This document shows, piece after piece, positions 46,431 to 57,859 of a stretch of 64,000 nucleotides of DNA. The notes beneath the pieces are model-generated. The model was not told the DNA's origin. It saw only the letters and a list, made by a program, of their open reading frames with translations, and did no database searches. Numbering within the stretch: position 1 is the first letter of the stretch; every line of letters starts with the position of its first letter. The position numbers and the translations under genes were made by a program. The DNA is from Nageia nagi (Eukaryota > Pinophyta), in the NCBI GenBank assembly GCA_050084985.1, contig JBITNC010000001.1, forward strand, positions 115,816,001 to 115,880,000. The letters run 5' to 3'.

Positions 46431-47029
46431 AACCTAAGTAATAATGTATAGTGCTTGGTTCTTATACTTTAGATTTGCTACATTCTAGATTTCATGTTGA
46501 TAAAAAGGAATGAAAGGTTCGACATTTGCTTGCACACTCCTCACAAAATTGGCAAAAGCATTGGTATTTGTTACATCTAAGTCCATAGGATTTATAATTT
46601 TTTTTTATGCTTATCTATGTGAATGGGAATTTTGAATCAAATCCTATAACAAGAACTTGATGGGGGTTAATCTCAATTGTTGAGCTCTAGATTACTCCTT
46701 AATTTTTCTTGGATATCCCCATTAAGTTATACATGGGGGAGGATGTATATAATTTTGCATATTAGGGTCTTCCACCCCCCTTATTAAGCATTATTGTGAC
46801 CTTTTTATTTCCTTTTCCTTTCTCCTTATATTGTTAGATTCTTGTTACTACATTAACCATACCAACAAAATGAGACTATTTTGTATCATGCACCTATTAT
46901 TGATGTGACCCATAATCATAAGAAATATTTTACTTAGGAAAATATTGGTTTTTATATTTAGTGGTTCCCACTTGGTTCACATTCCATTTTGGCAAGATAT
47001 TCTTATATATTTGTATTTTGCTATAAATT

Positions 47030-49692
47030 AGAAGATGTGCCATTGAAGGTTAGTTTTCCACTATCTATTAGTATCATTTCCTCATACTCTATGAAATTCA
47101 TAAAATTTATCATCTTTGTACCATGATTTAAAGGCCCAACTAGGATCCAAATTAACTTTTGATAATATTAAAAAATATTTTTCATTCAGCTTCTTGAATA
47201 TTTGAGATAAGTGTTCTCCCAAGAGTGTAAAATTTTTTGGTTTCCTATATGATTGTTCCTGATCAAAATTTTTGCATATGGCTATTTTTATAATTATAAC
47301 TGAGCTCATGGCACATTTGAAGTTGAGTTTGAGGTGGCACTTGGAGCATTACTTGGTTTACTTGAGCCTTTACACCATTTTTTGTACCATTTTTATTTGC
47401 ATTAGGTCCTCTATTATCATTCTATCAATTATATTCCTTTTTTTCTAACTTGATCTCATGATTTTGGACCATGACCTTTTCTTTGATTTTTTCCTATGAA
47501 ATTGCTTACTCAAAGGTCTTATGTTGTTGAATCTGAAGAAGAGTAGAGATTTTTTTATTGCACCTTTTACTAAATAATCTTACTAACTCTTCTTATGGTA
47601 ATGAAAAATTCATATCCATAATCAAATTCCTCCACTATAAAAAATAATCTAATATGGACTTTTGATCATACTATGCCAACTTCATGATATCGATGATGGA
47701 AGATCTCTTCTTGATATTGATAGAAATATGGTTAAGAAAGAGATTTTCCAATTGATCAAACCTAGAAATATTATTTAGGTAATGCATTATACCAATTCAT
47801 AGCTTGCCCCCTAAGGGTCATCGAAAATGTTATCAACATTAACATATCATCATTAGCAATTTGATAACAAGTGTATTTAAATTGCTTGAGATTCTCTTTT
47901 GGATCCTCTTTACTTATAAATTTGTCAATATTTGGCATCTCAAAATTTTTGAATAATGTCTCATAGGCACCCATGGACTAATTGGTTTGTTACAAATTTA
48001 TCCATAATTGAACTTAAACACACCATGATTGCTAGAGTTTACCTCTAATTATTATAGCCTTTTCATTATTCTAACCTCATTGCTCATAGAAGATTAATTT
48101 TATTATGCAATTAATTATCTATAATGCTCCCACTAATTATTCTATTGACCTTGACCATTTATATTATTGATTTATCCTTGATATGATTGATTTTTTCCCT
48201 CATGGGACTAAAATTGATAAGCTTATTAAGAGTTATTCAATAAGCTCATTTGCCTTACAAATGGATGGGAAATAGGGTCATAGTAACTACCCTATTGTCC
48301 CAATGATTGACCTTGCATATTTTTCCCATATAATTATTGCATATTTTGACCTTGGCTTTGTTGTACACATTGATACTAATTTTTCATATTTTACACATAG
48401 GATGGTTGTGTATTTTGACACTAATTTTGTTGAGTACTTTGATACTGATTTTGCATTATGTAGATATTTTGTTGCATTTTCTCCATAAGTTTTTATAACA
48501 CCTTTATATTGGATGAAGTTGAAGTACTTTGTATATGATTACCTTGGGGTTGAGTTTGACTAGCTTATGCTGCATATTGGTATTGCATATAATTTTGTGA
48601 ATTTTTTTAGAAATTTAACATGTTATGTAGAGGAACATTTTGAAAATGAGCCGTATTTTGAGTTTGTACATTTTGAGTACTTGGTTTGGTATACACAAAG
48701 GTTTGGCTAAGATATTTCCAATCATCAAGATTAACTTGGTTGGAGGTATTTATAATAGGATTGGGCATTTTAGAATTTGGATCTATTTTCCATACCCCTT
48801 GGTTCAATGGAACTAGTGGATTAGAGGTGGTATTACCTTAAACATTTAGTTGGTTTGATATGGAAACATTTTGATAGTAATTACATTGGGTTAAGCTATT
48901 TATCTTTTGAAAAGGATGAGACAATTATTGTTGTGTAATATTTTGAAAATTAGGCATTTAACTTTGAAAATGTGGTTACAAAACTTTTCGATATTGTTGA
49001 AGAACACTTTGGCTATCTTGAGACAGCCTTTATTGAATTCTTCTTATGCCTTTTGAATATTAAATTGAAAGTTTTACAAATCAATATTAGGATTTATATT
49101 TTAGACCATAAGTTGCTCTTTAGGTTGAGATGGTAGTTTAAATACTAGTTCTTAAGTGGTAGGCAAGCTACAATCTTGTGGTGGGCACTAACCATGGCCA
49201 ATACTTTGTGATATATGTGGATTTGAAGGAACACAAGTGGTATATAGTTTAGGGAGTTTATTTATTTTTTTGATTCATAATCTCTTGGTACCAATTAGAT
49301 GTATTTGTATCTTTTTTATTTATCATCACTTGAACAAAATACTAACTTGTAGCTTTTAAGGGCTCATGATCCTCAAACATCATTGAGTTATATTGATTAG
49401 ACCAAATTGGAATATTCCTTGGTATCTTTTGGCCTTATTTAAAGGATTGGTTTCTAGGGCCAAAAGCATTATTCACTTGTTCCACCATTTTAAATAATTC
49501 ATTCAATATGAGCCTTTGAAAATGTTTAAGAGCTTGAGTTAATTGAATGGATTCATTATTAATATTTGAAGCTTCCTCTTCATTTACAATATTATGATTA
49601 TGCTTCTTTTTAGCTTGAGATCTTTTCTTAACCATCCTAATGGTAGGATTCTCATCCCACCCATCAAAACTCATACATGGATTGAAATCCAC
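47030..49692 (-). pseudogene. Gypsy gag remnant, minus strand
   Basis: It starts at ATG 49,692 with MDFNPCMSFDGWDENPTIRM and a lysine-rich stretch. A long Gln/Asn-rich segment with several stops follows (about 48,000-49,150). The capsid core is at 47,974-47,771: FKNFEMPNIDKFISKEDP, NLKQFKYTCYQIANDD and TLRGQAMNWYNALPK. A degraded zinc-knuckle segment DDKFYEFHRV..GNDTNR lies at about 47,060-47,110. Length before the knuckle, near 870 codons, is within the range for Tat-type gags with extended N-termini. Confidence 0.82.
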
Positions 49693-50933
49693 TTAGATGT
49701 TTAGCAAAAAAATTTAGAATAAGATAAGAAAAATTGAACTAAACTTTCTCAAAAATGTAAATAAATAAATAATACCAAACTTAGGGTATATTGAGATCAG
49801 ATCTTGATTTAGTAAGAGTGCAACTTAACCAATCAACCTTAGTACGCAATGTAATTCCTAAATAAAGATAGTAATAATTCTAGATAGTAATTTTTAATTA
49901 GTTATCTAATTGCTTCTTTGTTCAATTTTGAATCTTATCTTTTTAATATAGGTTTATTTTAATGCAAGAGTAAGTTTTGACTCACCTTTTTTAGTTTTCT
50001 TAAAATATGAAGCTAGTTAAGTGTTTCTCAAGGTAAGGCTCAATATCTAGGGGGTAGATTATTATGTAGGGTATCACAACTACCCTATATAGGAGGATGT
50101 CCCAAATAGAGGGGGCATCCCACTTTGGTTTTCAACTCTAAGTATGGTTTAGGTCATGGGAATAAGGTTCACATGCTCGATATAAGCCTATGAGATTAAG
50201 AGTTAAAATAAATATGATAATGCACTTTATTATGATAATGCAAGTCTAATCCCTTCACAATGCTTTTGCAATCCCACCCAAGTATGCTCTTCTCAATATT
50301 TTTTACCTTTTCCAAAATTAAATATAATGTAAATTATATATTTTTGGATGAAAATAATCCTAGGTAAAGTAATTTCCAATAGTAAAATAAAACCTTTTCC
50401 CAAATTTGCTTTTTATTTCCAAAGTAGATTTTGTGTGAATGCACCAATTCCCACTAATATGAATGCAATTTTTTCACTAAGATCAACAAAATAAAAGGGC
50501 CAATCCTAGTATGAAGGGAGAAAAGAAGCAATATTGACAAGATTCTTGAAGTAAATCAAACATTCACCTAGCTATAAACATTCCTACCTGCTCCAATTTG
50601 TGATGCAAATTGGGTTACAAGTCCCTTACAAATGAGAGATCTTAAAAAAGTGTCAATCATCAAGATGAATTTTAAAACAAAAAATGAATGCATACTTTCA
50701 ATACAATTGTAATCCAACCAAAAACTAGGTTTTACAAGTTTCTACTTGGTTGTGACAAGCCAAAAACCACTACTTTAATAAAAAAAATATAATACTATGC
50801 AATAAAATACCATTCTCTATTTTAAAACACAATATAAGACCACACTTTGCCTTATTTTTTCTAAGAAAACTTGCTTTTTATTTTAAAACATGGAGTATTT
50901 TTGATCACTTATTATGTTTTGTAATTATCTTCC

Positions 50934-51240
50934 AAATGTGGTATATTCACCTTAAGGCATTGTGCATTTTAAACTAAGTGTGATGCATTTTGGTGTGAAC
51001 CTCCCAAGTGTAGTGTATTCTTCCCTAGGTGTGGTATGCTTCAAAGCCAAATATGGCATTTTTAATGCTAGGAATGGTGCACTTTTATCTTTTCTCTCTA
51101 GACATGACACGTTCTACTTGAGATATGATATGTTTTGTACTTGACACAAGGTATTTCCTTACATGATATTTTTTACTCATTGAGATACTCTACAAAATAG
51201 GACTCTACTCCCAAACATGGTACGTCTAATACTATAAAAG
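50934..51240. repeat. Degenerate short repeat in the gypsy leader
   Basis: Variants of aagtgtggtatgcttc and caagtgtagtgtattcttcc recur about every 25-30 bases, for example at 50,936, 50,977, 51,006, 51,028 and 51,221. It lies in the untranslated leader between the proposed LTR and gag. Confidence 0.6.
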
Positions 51241-51506
51241 GTAGGGCACTGCATTTTGTCAAAAACCACATATTTAAGCTCCAAATTTTATGGATCTATT
51301 TTGTCTCTTAAGGTATATTATCCTTTCCAAAAATCAATTTCAATTTCCCATTAGATCACAAGAATTTACAAATTTAATCCAATCATGCTAGGGAATTTTT
51401 TTGAAATCAAGAAAAAGAGGTTTTGTAGGGAAATATAAAAAATGATCCAAATACCAAGATTCAACCAAGGATAGGTTCACTTTGAGGTCACCAATTAATG
51501 TACACC

Positions 51507-52645
51507 TAAAATCCTTTCTCTCATGTACCAAACACACTTAATATGTCAATACATATAAGAATTCAATATATGACATAACATATGCTTTTAAAGTTAGAAA
51601 TGGATGTAAAATGTTACAAAAACCTAAATGAATCTAAAAATTGTAGGGGGGCTCCAATTTGGGCCCCTTGAGGTGAGTTTCATAACCCTAAATGGTAAAT
51701 TGAACCCCCTAACCTCAAATCAATAAAGGTAAAGAATTATTAAATGCTTATTATGTAATGTGTATATGCCTATTTGTATTTTAAGAAAGTATGATGGTGT
51801 AACAACAATTTAGGATGGATCTAACCACACAATTAAGCAATATAATAGTTTGATTTAAAACCTTTAAAATGATTCAAACCTTAACAATGGACAAGAAACC
51901 TTAAATATCCTTAGATATCAAGGATATAAGGATACCCACAAGGTTTATAATGCAATTACACCATGGATCTATGAATCTAATGAAATAAACAATGTAATTA
52001 AGATGAATTTAAACCTAAAATTATTTTACATGCACACAAACTATGAAATAAGTAAGGATTTATTCAAAGATACACCTCCTCCTAGCTTTAGTCCAATTCT
52101 ATGGTGAGAATCACTCCAAACCCGAAATTTACCTCACAAATACCATAATATTACAATATGTTATACAATTCAACTACTAGAAGTTACCCAATGGATGTAT
52201 GATGAAGATATTAGGCATGTTGTGGTTTAAAATCCTCCAAAAATCTTCAAACCCTTGAGTAATCTTTCAAAATACTAGCATGAAATCTTGGAGTAATTTT
52301 GAGTAATAATTCACAAGTGACTAAGAGCATAATAGAATAATTAGATAAGAGAGAGGAAATCTAATTTTACATTATGTTATATATATCACTCATAACTTAA
52401 GTTTAGGTATCTAGGTAATACCTATTTTTTCTTTATTTAGATTCTAAGTGATTATTCTCCTTTTTGAATAACTTAAGTGATTTTAATGCTTTATGAAATA
52501 TTTTACACTTTAGAACATTTGAATAATTATTTTAAACTTTTAGATATTTAGAATCATGTCATTTCAAAGCAATAATATGAATAAAGCATGTACAATCCAA
52601 TAGGTTCACATATTTAGCAAATATGTCCTTTTTAGGTGTCTATAA
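51507..52645 (-). mobile_element. Proposed 5' LTR of the minus-strand gypsy element
   Basis: On the minus strand it begins near GACACCTAAAAAGGACAT (rc of about 52,622-52,640), like the family G start GACACCTAAAAGTGG, and ends near TTTTAGGTGTACA at about 51,507. It is followed by TTAATTGGTGACCTCAAAG, a primer-site-like sequence. The rest does not align to family G. No second copy was found, so the call rests on ends and position. Confidence 0.5.
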
Positions 52646-52760
52646 GTTCTACCTCCATAATTTGTCTCCTATATTCTTAAGCTCAAATAACCTCTCTATG
52701 TAGGTCATCTAAGGATTGTTACATCCAAGCTTGGTGCTCAACCATGCTAATACTAGGCTC

Positions 52761-53248
52761 TAAAGGGATTGAACTATAAATAACACAATCCTAAACTACT
52801 AAGATCTCTTGAAAGCTCACTCATTCAACATTATTCTAAATCATAATCAATCTCAAAAAGTGACTCAAGATATAAAGTGGTTCTTCCAACTAGAAGTACA
52901 TCCACTAACAAGATTATTTCATTTAAAAAGACAACTCTCTTACAATCCTTCTAATCACTATCCTAGAGCATAAATTTGCTTCACAAATTGGTGAGTGATC
53001 TCGAAGAGAGGACCTTCTATTTATAGGCCAAAATCCCTCTTTGGATCACCCTTTTAACCATTGTACAAAGGCATGACATGCTACACCCTTTTACCCAAGG
53101 GGTATGCTCATAATATAGAGTGTAGGACAAGTTATATTATCATATTCACTTAAATACTTAAGGTATCTAGTGATACCATTAAGTATTAGTAAATTTACAA
53201 AGAGAAACATTACAAAACTTTTACAATAATGCATTATAGTTTTCAACA
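52761..53248 (-). mobile_element. 3' LTR of the minus-strand copia element (family C)
   Basis: On the minus strand it starts TGTTGAAAAC with ataatgcattattgta and ends aatccctta. It matches the solo LTR at 23,153 and, over its inner half, the truncated LTR at 60,441-60,706. The purine-rich attaaggag precedes it (rc of about 53,250-53,260). Confidence 0.9.
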
Positions 53249-53949
53249 CTACTCCTTAATGCAATATTAGGATAAAGTGAAGAAGAGGGAAGAAAGAGAG
53301 AGTAAGAGAGTTCTCCTCCATATAGATACAACCAAATATGAAAACTTTTTACATATTTATGAAGTAATCAAGATATTAGTTTGAGACTCACTACTTTACT
53401 ATTCTAACAAATATTTTACAATACAATCATTAACCATAACTGATTTCAATATACATAAATTAGTCATCCAACTATAATTTGACATAATGGATCTCCATGA
53501 GTCTACACATCTAAAGTAAGTAACCTACAATCTCAAACAAAACTTGCAAGTTACAAGTAGCTTAAACAACAAGATTAGTTAGATGCAACACATTCATATC
53601 AACAAGGATAGATGAATTAAAAAATACCATTATAAACTAATCAATGGTGTACTATAAATCATCACGAAGATGCTAAGTCAATACTCATAGTCATCTTTTA
53701 TATACAAAATATATGTTGATTATCATTACAAAATAGAGCATAAAAAATGCACATATGAATTTTTCACACATGGATAATTGAATAGTGCTAGGATGGCCAA
53801 TCATTTGCTCAAAACATTATACAATAAGTTCCTCATGCAAAGCAAACTTACTATGAATATCTATAACAAAATCAACACTATACAACATAAAATCCTCCTG
53901 AGGGTGAAGTTTTCATCATAAACATGAATTCAACATAATAATTTATTCT

Positions 53950-54730
53950 TCACTCCCCCTTGAGGGAAACTTTACCAACCTAATAGCATCCCTAAGCTTA
54001 ATGAACTGAGCTTCAGAAAGGGGCTTGGTGAACAAATTAATGAAGTTCAAAGTTGATGGAAAATACTCTATATGTTAAATTCCATCAAGAACCTTTTCCC
54101 TAATGAAATGGAATTAGATTCCCACATATTTATTATTTGATGAAACATGAGATCCTTAGCCCAAGAAATAGCTGACTAATTATTTGAAAAAATTAGAGAT
54201 GGGTCAACTTGTTCATAGCTAATTTCTTTCAAAATATGTCTAATCCAAATAGCTTCCTAGGATGCAATAGACAAGGATTTGTATTTAGCTTCTATAGTGG
54301 AAAGAGAAATAGGAGGCTACTTCTTGGAAGCCTAAGAGATAGCACCTGAACCAATGCTAAATGCATACATAGAGGTTGATTTCATGTCATCTCTATCTCC
54401 CCCATAGTCAAAATCTAAGAACCTTGAGGGAAAAAATGAGGGCAACATGGAATCTTGAGAGAAATATCCTTCATCCCTGCAACATACCTCAAAATTCGCT
54501 TAATAGTATTGAGGTGCTCAATATAAGGTTTTTGCATGAATCATACCATCAAATTCATTACAAAGGTAATATCTAGCCTAGAAATAGTCAAATAAACAAG
54601 ATTGCCAATTAATTTCCTGTAAGCTATAGCATCTAGAAAGTGATATTTAGAGCTAAGGGAAATAGTAATTCCAAGGGATACTAGAATTACAACATGTTTA
54701 TATTCCTCCATTCCAAAATTTTGCAATATT
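53950..54730 (-). pseudogene. Copia RNase H and RT C-terminal remnant
   Basis: Minus-strand text reads MYISKILQNFGMEEYKHV, YRKLIGNLVYLTISRLDITF (54,541-54,744), DFDYGGDRDDMKST, YAFSIGSGAIS, KYKSLSIAS and EAIWIRHILKEISYEQ. This is the standard RT-connection then RNase H order of copia elements. Stops replace Trp or Gln codons in several places. Confidence 0.9.
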
Positions 54731-55450
54731 TTTGATATATACATGGATTGACTAAGATATGTACAATCCTTGTATTGCTACACTTGCATTCTAAAGTAGT
54801 AGTGCAAGAGACCAAGATTAGTTAATTCAAATGTTGCCTTGAGTTTGGATATGCATTCTTGAATGATTTTATCATTGTTTCTAGTTATTATAAGATAATT
54901 CACATAAAGGAGAATCAAGACCATGTATTTTCCCTAATTGAGCACATATAAATTAAAGTTAGAGAAGCACTTGAAGAATCTAATTTTTAAAAAGTATATT
55001 GACATCTTCTTGTACCAAGATTTAGGTGCTTGCTTAAGTCCATATAATGACTTCTTTATCTTGCATACAAATGACTCATTTCTTTCCACTATAAACCCTT
55101 CTAGTTAATTTATGTATATTTCCACATCTAAGTCACCATTGAGAAATGCACTCTTTAGGTTAAGTTGAAAAACTTTCCATCCCTAAGCTACTAAAAGAGC
55201 AAGGATTATTTTGATAGCAAGCATCTTTGCTATGGGAGCAAATATTTCCTCATAATCCACTCCTTATTTTTGAGCAAAACCTTTAGCTACTAACCTTGCC
55301 TTGTATTTCTCAATATCTCCAACTAAATTGAACTTTACCTTGTAGATGCCCTTATTTCCAATCATATTCTTTTCATTGGGATAACAAACCAAGTCCCAAG
55401 TTTTATTTTTCATATGCATCTCATACTCCACTTTCATGGCTTCCATCTAG
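54730..55450 (-). pseudogene. Copia reverse transcriptase remnant
   Basis: A 60-codon open part at 55,446-55,264 reads MEAMKVEYEMHMKNKTWDLV, YKVKFNLVGDIEKYKARLVA and KGFAQK. It continues with degraded FAPIAKML-like, LNLKSAFLNG-like and YVNYLI-like segments to about 54,880. The last is a mutated form of the YVDDL catalytic block. Confidence 0.9.
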
Positions 55451-55699
55451 CACTCATGCTTTGAAGCTTCTTTGAATGATGAGGGCTTATTCTTATTATC
55501 AATTTTGGAAAATAAGGATTTTTTCAATGTCATGCTCCCTATTATCCTTTATGTTGGAGAATTTTGCTCCTTGAGTGACTTATCTACATCAATATTAAAC
55601 CAATTAGGTGCAACTAATGAGTCATCTGGATCATCAACATCCTCATTAGAAGCACATTCTATAGAAAGTTCATTGAATTTTACATCCCTTAATATGAAC

Positions 55700-56400
55700 A
55701 CTACTCTATAGGATGGAGAATAGAGCCTATAGCCTCTATGTTAATTTTCATAACCCATAAAGATATATTTTTTATCTCTTTTATCTAACTTTTTCCTTTT
55801 CTCAAAAACAATGTATGAGAATGCTTCACAACCAAACACCTTAAGGTGAAAAATGTTAGGTTTTATTCTTGACCATGCCTTTTATCCTAAACAAATTTTG
55901 TGGGACATGTATTCAAGGTGTAAATAGTAATGCTCATAGCTTCACCCCATAAGAAACTAGGAAGATTACCCAACATGCATCTAACCATATCCATAATTTT
56001 TCCTTTCAATAATACTATTTTGCTAAGAGGTGTAAGGAATCATAAACTACCTTTTGATTTTATACTTAGCATAATAGACATTAAACTAATTATTGTTATA
56101 TTCTCCTCCATTATCTAATCTCATCATCTTTATTTTAAGGTTTGTCTAATTTCCAACTAAGGTCTTGAAATTTTTAAAACTCTTAAATATTTGATCTTTT
56201 TACTCAAGTAGATAGCTAAATGTTATTCTACTGAAGTCATCGATAAAGTTCAAAGAATAAGATGCTCTCCCAAGAAATTTAGTCTAAAATGGATGCATCA
56301 AATTTGTATGCACAAGTTGAAGAGGTTGAGATGCCCTTGTCACCTTATCTTTTTCAAACTTTTGTTTATTCATCTTGCCTAGGATGCACTTTTCACATAA
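55700..56400 (-). pseudogene. Copia integrase remnant
   Basis: Between the GAG_pre-integrase segment and RT, minus-strand readings show the integrase region with LHYFNFIDDFSR-like and NGGEYNN-like phrases (about 56,090-56,260), and a KVFGCEAFSYIVFEK-like tail near 55,800. Motifs are degraded, and some of the assignment rests on order. Confidence 0.7.
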
Positions 56401-56406
56401 ATTAAT

Positions 56407-56950
56407 TTAAGGTAAAATTGAAGGCAAACCTTCCATAAGTTCTTGGTCTTCCATGACTTGAATACTCTTATGGTTAAGGTGCCCTAGATGTTGGTGCCAA
56501 ATATTTCCTCTAGAATACACATTTATAGCAAAACATATCTTTGTTGGAACTTGATTCACAATGTAAAGATCATCTTTTACTGATCCTTTAACTAGCATGG
56601 CAATTTCCTTTTTAATGCACTAAGAGTGTGAGTCAAACTCAAATGAACATTATTTTCTTGCAACTTGAATCATGGAGAGAAGGTTCATCCTAAGCTTAAT
56701 AACATAGAGTACATTTTCAAGAGCCTTCCCATGAATCAACACACTTCCAATTCCTTAAACTTTAAGAATTGAATTATCACCTATCACAACTACATCTTTT
56801 CTATACTTATGAAAAATTTTAAAATTATCCTTTTCAAAGCATAGGTGATTAGTACAACCAGATTCAACAATCAAATCATATGAGAAAGAGTGATTCATGG
56901 AGTAAAGCTTAGTAATAAGTTTAGCTTTTATATTCTTCTTCCCTTTGAAG
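56407..56950 (-). pseudogene. Copia protease and GAG_pre-integrase remnant
   Basis: Protease-type text at about 56,800-56,880: LIVESGCTNHLCFEKDNFKI (catalytic D-S-G read as E-S-G). It is followed by VVVIGDNSILKV and ENVLYVIKLRMNLLS. The pre-integrase domain at 56,598-56,407 includes NIWHQHLGHLNHKSIQVM, with the His pair retained. Confidence 0.85.
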
Positions 56951-56959
56951 TTCTTTACA

Positions 56960-57850
56960 TTTCCATTACCTTTGTTCTTTTCTTCTCTTTTCTTTTTGTA
57001 GTAATCAAATTCTTTGTGACCATGGATACCAAAAAAGTTACAATTTCCATTAAACTTTGCCTTGGGATTAGATTTGTCTACCTTACCTTTTCCATCTCTT
57101 TATTTGAATTGGTTATTGTTGTTATCATTGTTGTTTTATTGTCCCTTTTCTCAAACTTCTTAAAAGAGGAAGGATAAGATTTTTTATGATGATTGAACTT
57201 CTTCATGAAAGGAGTTTTGGTTGCTTTTAGAGTAATGTTAGTTTCCTTTGGAGAAGAGATTAACACCTTTTTGTTAAGAGTTTTCTCATGCTTCAAAAGG
57301 AGATTAAAAAGGTTTTCAAGGGAGAAGATTTCTTCTTCATCATCAAGCCTAGTCTCAATTATAGTCATAAAGTTACTAAACTTTTAAGAAAGGCTTTGGA
57401 TAATAATTAATACCATGAACTCATCATTGATCCAATTGCACCCACAAGCAACAAGTTGGGTCCTAACATTAATGATTTTGTTTAAGTATATGGAAACACT
57501 TTTGTCTTCCTCTTTACTAGATTGAAGCAATTTTTGAAGAATAGTGAACCTTCTTGAAAACTTACATCCAAGGTAAATTTTTTTGAGCTTATCCCAAACT
57601 TCCTTTGCTAAGGTTGATGATGAAATCATAAAGAGCACTTCATCTAACACTACACAAAAAATCATGAAGGGTTTTAATTCATTCTTTGTATTATGTGTCT
57701 CAAGTGCCTTCTCATCTATAGGAGCAACAAGATTCTCATTGATTATTTACCAAAGCTTCTTTTCTTGCAATTAAACTCTTATCTGAGATTCTCAAATACT
57801 TAAGTTAGAAGCATCAAGAATGTGCTTGGATAAGAAGGTATCTCCCATTT
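56960..57850 (-). pseudogene. Copia gag remnant
   Basis: Starting at ATG 57,850 (MGDTFLSKHILDASNL), the gag includes a UBN2-type core at 57,665-57,384 (SSTLAKEVWDKLKKIYLG, KLLQSSKEEDKSVSIYLNKI, DEFMVLIIIQSL). A Lys-rich stretch follows at 57,368-57,078 with ETRLDDEEEIFSLENLFNLL. A CCHC knuckle remnant is near 57,000-57,045 (CNFFGIHGHKEFDY, last Cys lost). Confidence 0.88.
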
Positions 57851-57859
57851 TCTACACAA

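Larger units (their letters stand above)
41480..52645 (-). mobile_element. Tat-like Ty3/gypsy element, minus strand, heavily mutated
   Basis: Minus-strand domains occur in the order gag (49,692-47,030), protease (46,430-46,090), RT (44,600-43,690), RNase H (43,660-43,368), second RNase H (about 43,260-42,990) and integrase (42,420-41,480). The leader upstream of gag is about 1.8 kb. A proposed 5' LTR lies at 51,507-52,645. The dual RNase H, the long leader and a gag with an x-Y-H/F-H-x-x-G-H knuckle place it near the Tat lineage. Confidence 0.85.

Noticed and set aside
48303-48488. 61-codon plus-strand frame with repeating FDTN/FVxYFDT phrases
   Set aside because: It is the complement of the Gln/Asn-rich gag segment of the minus-strand gypsy element; the repetition comes from the Q/N-rich coding.
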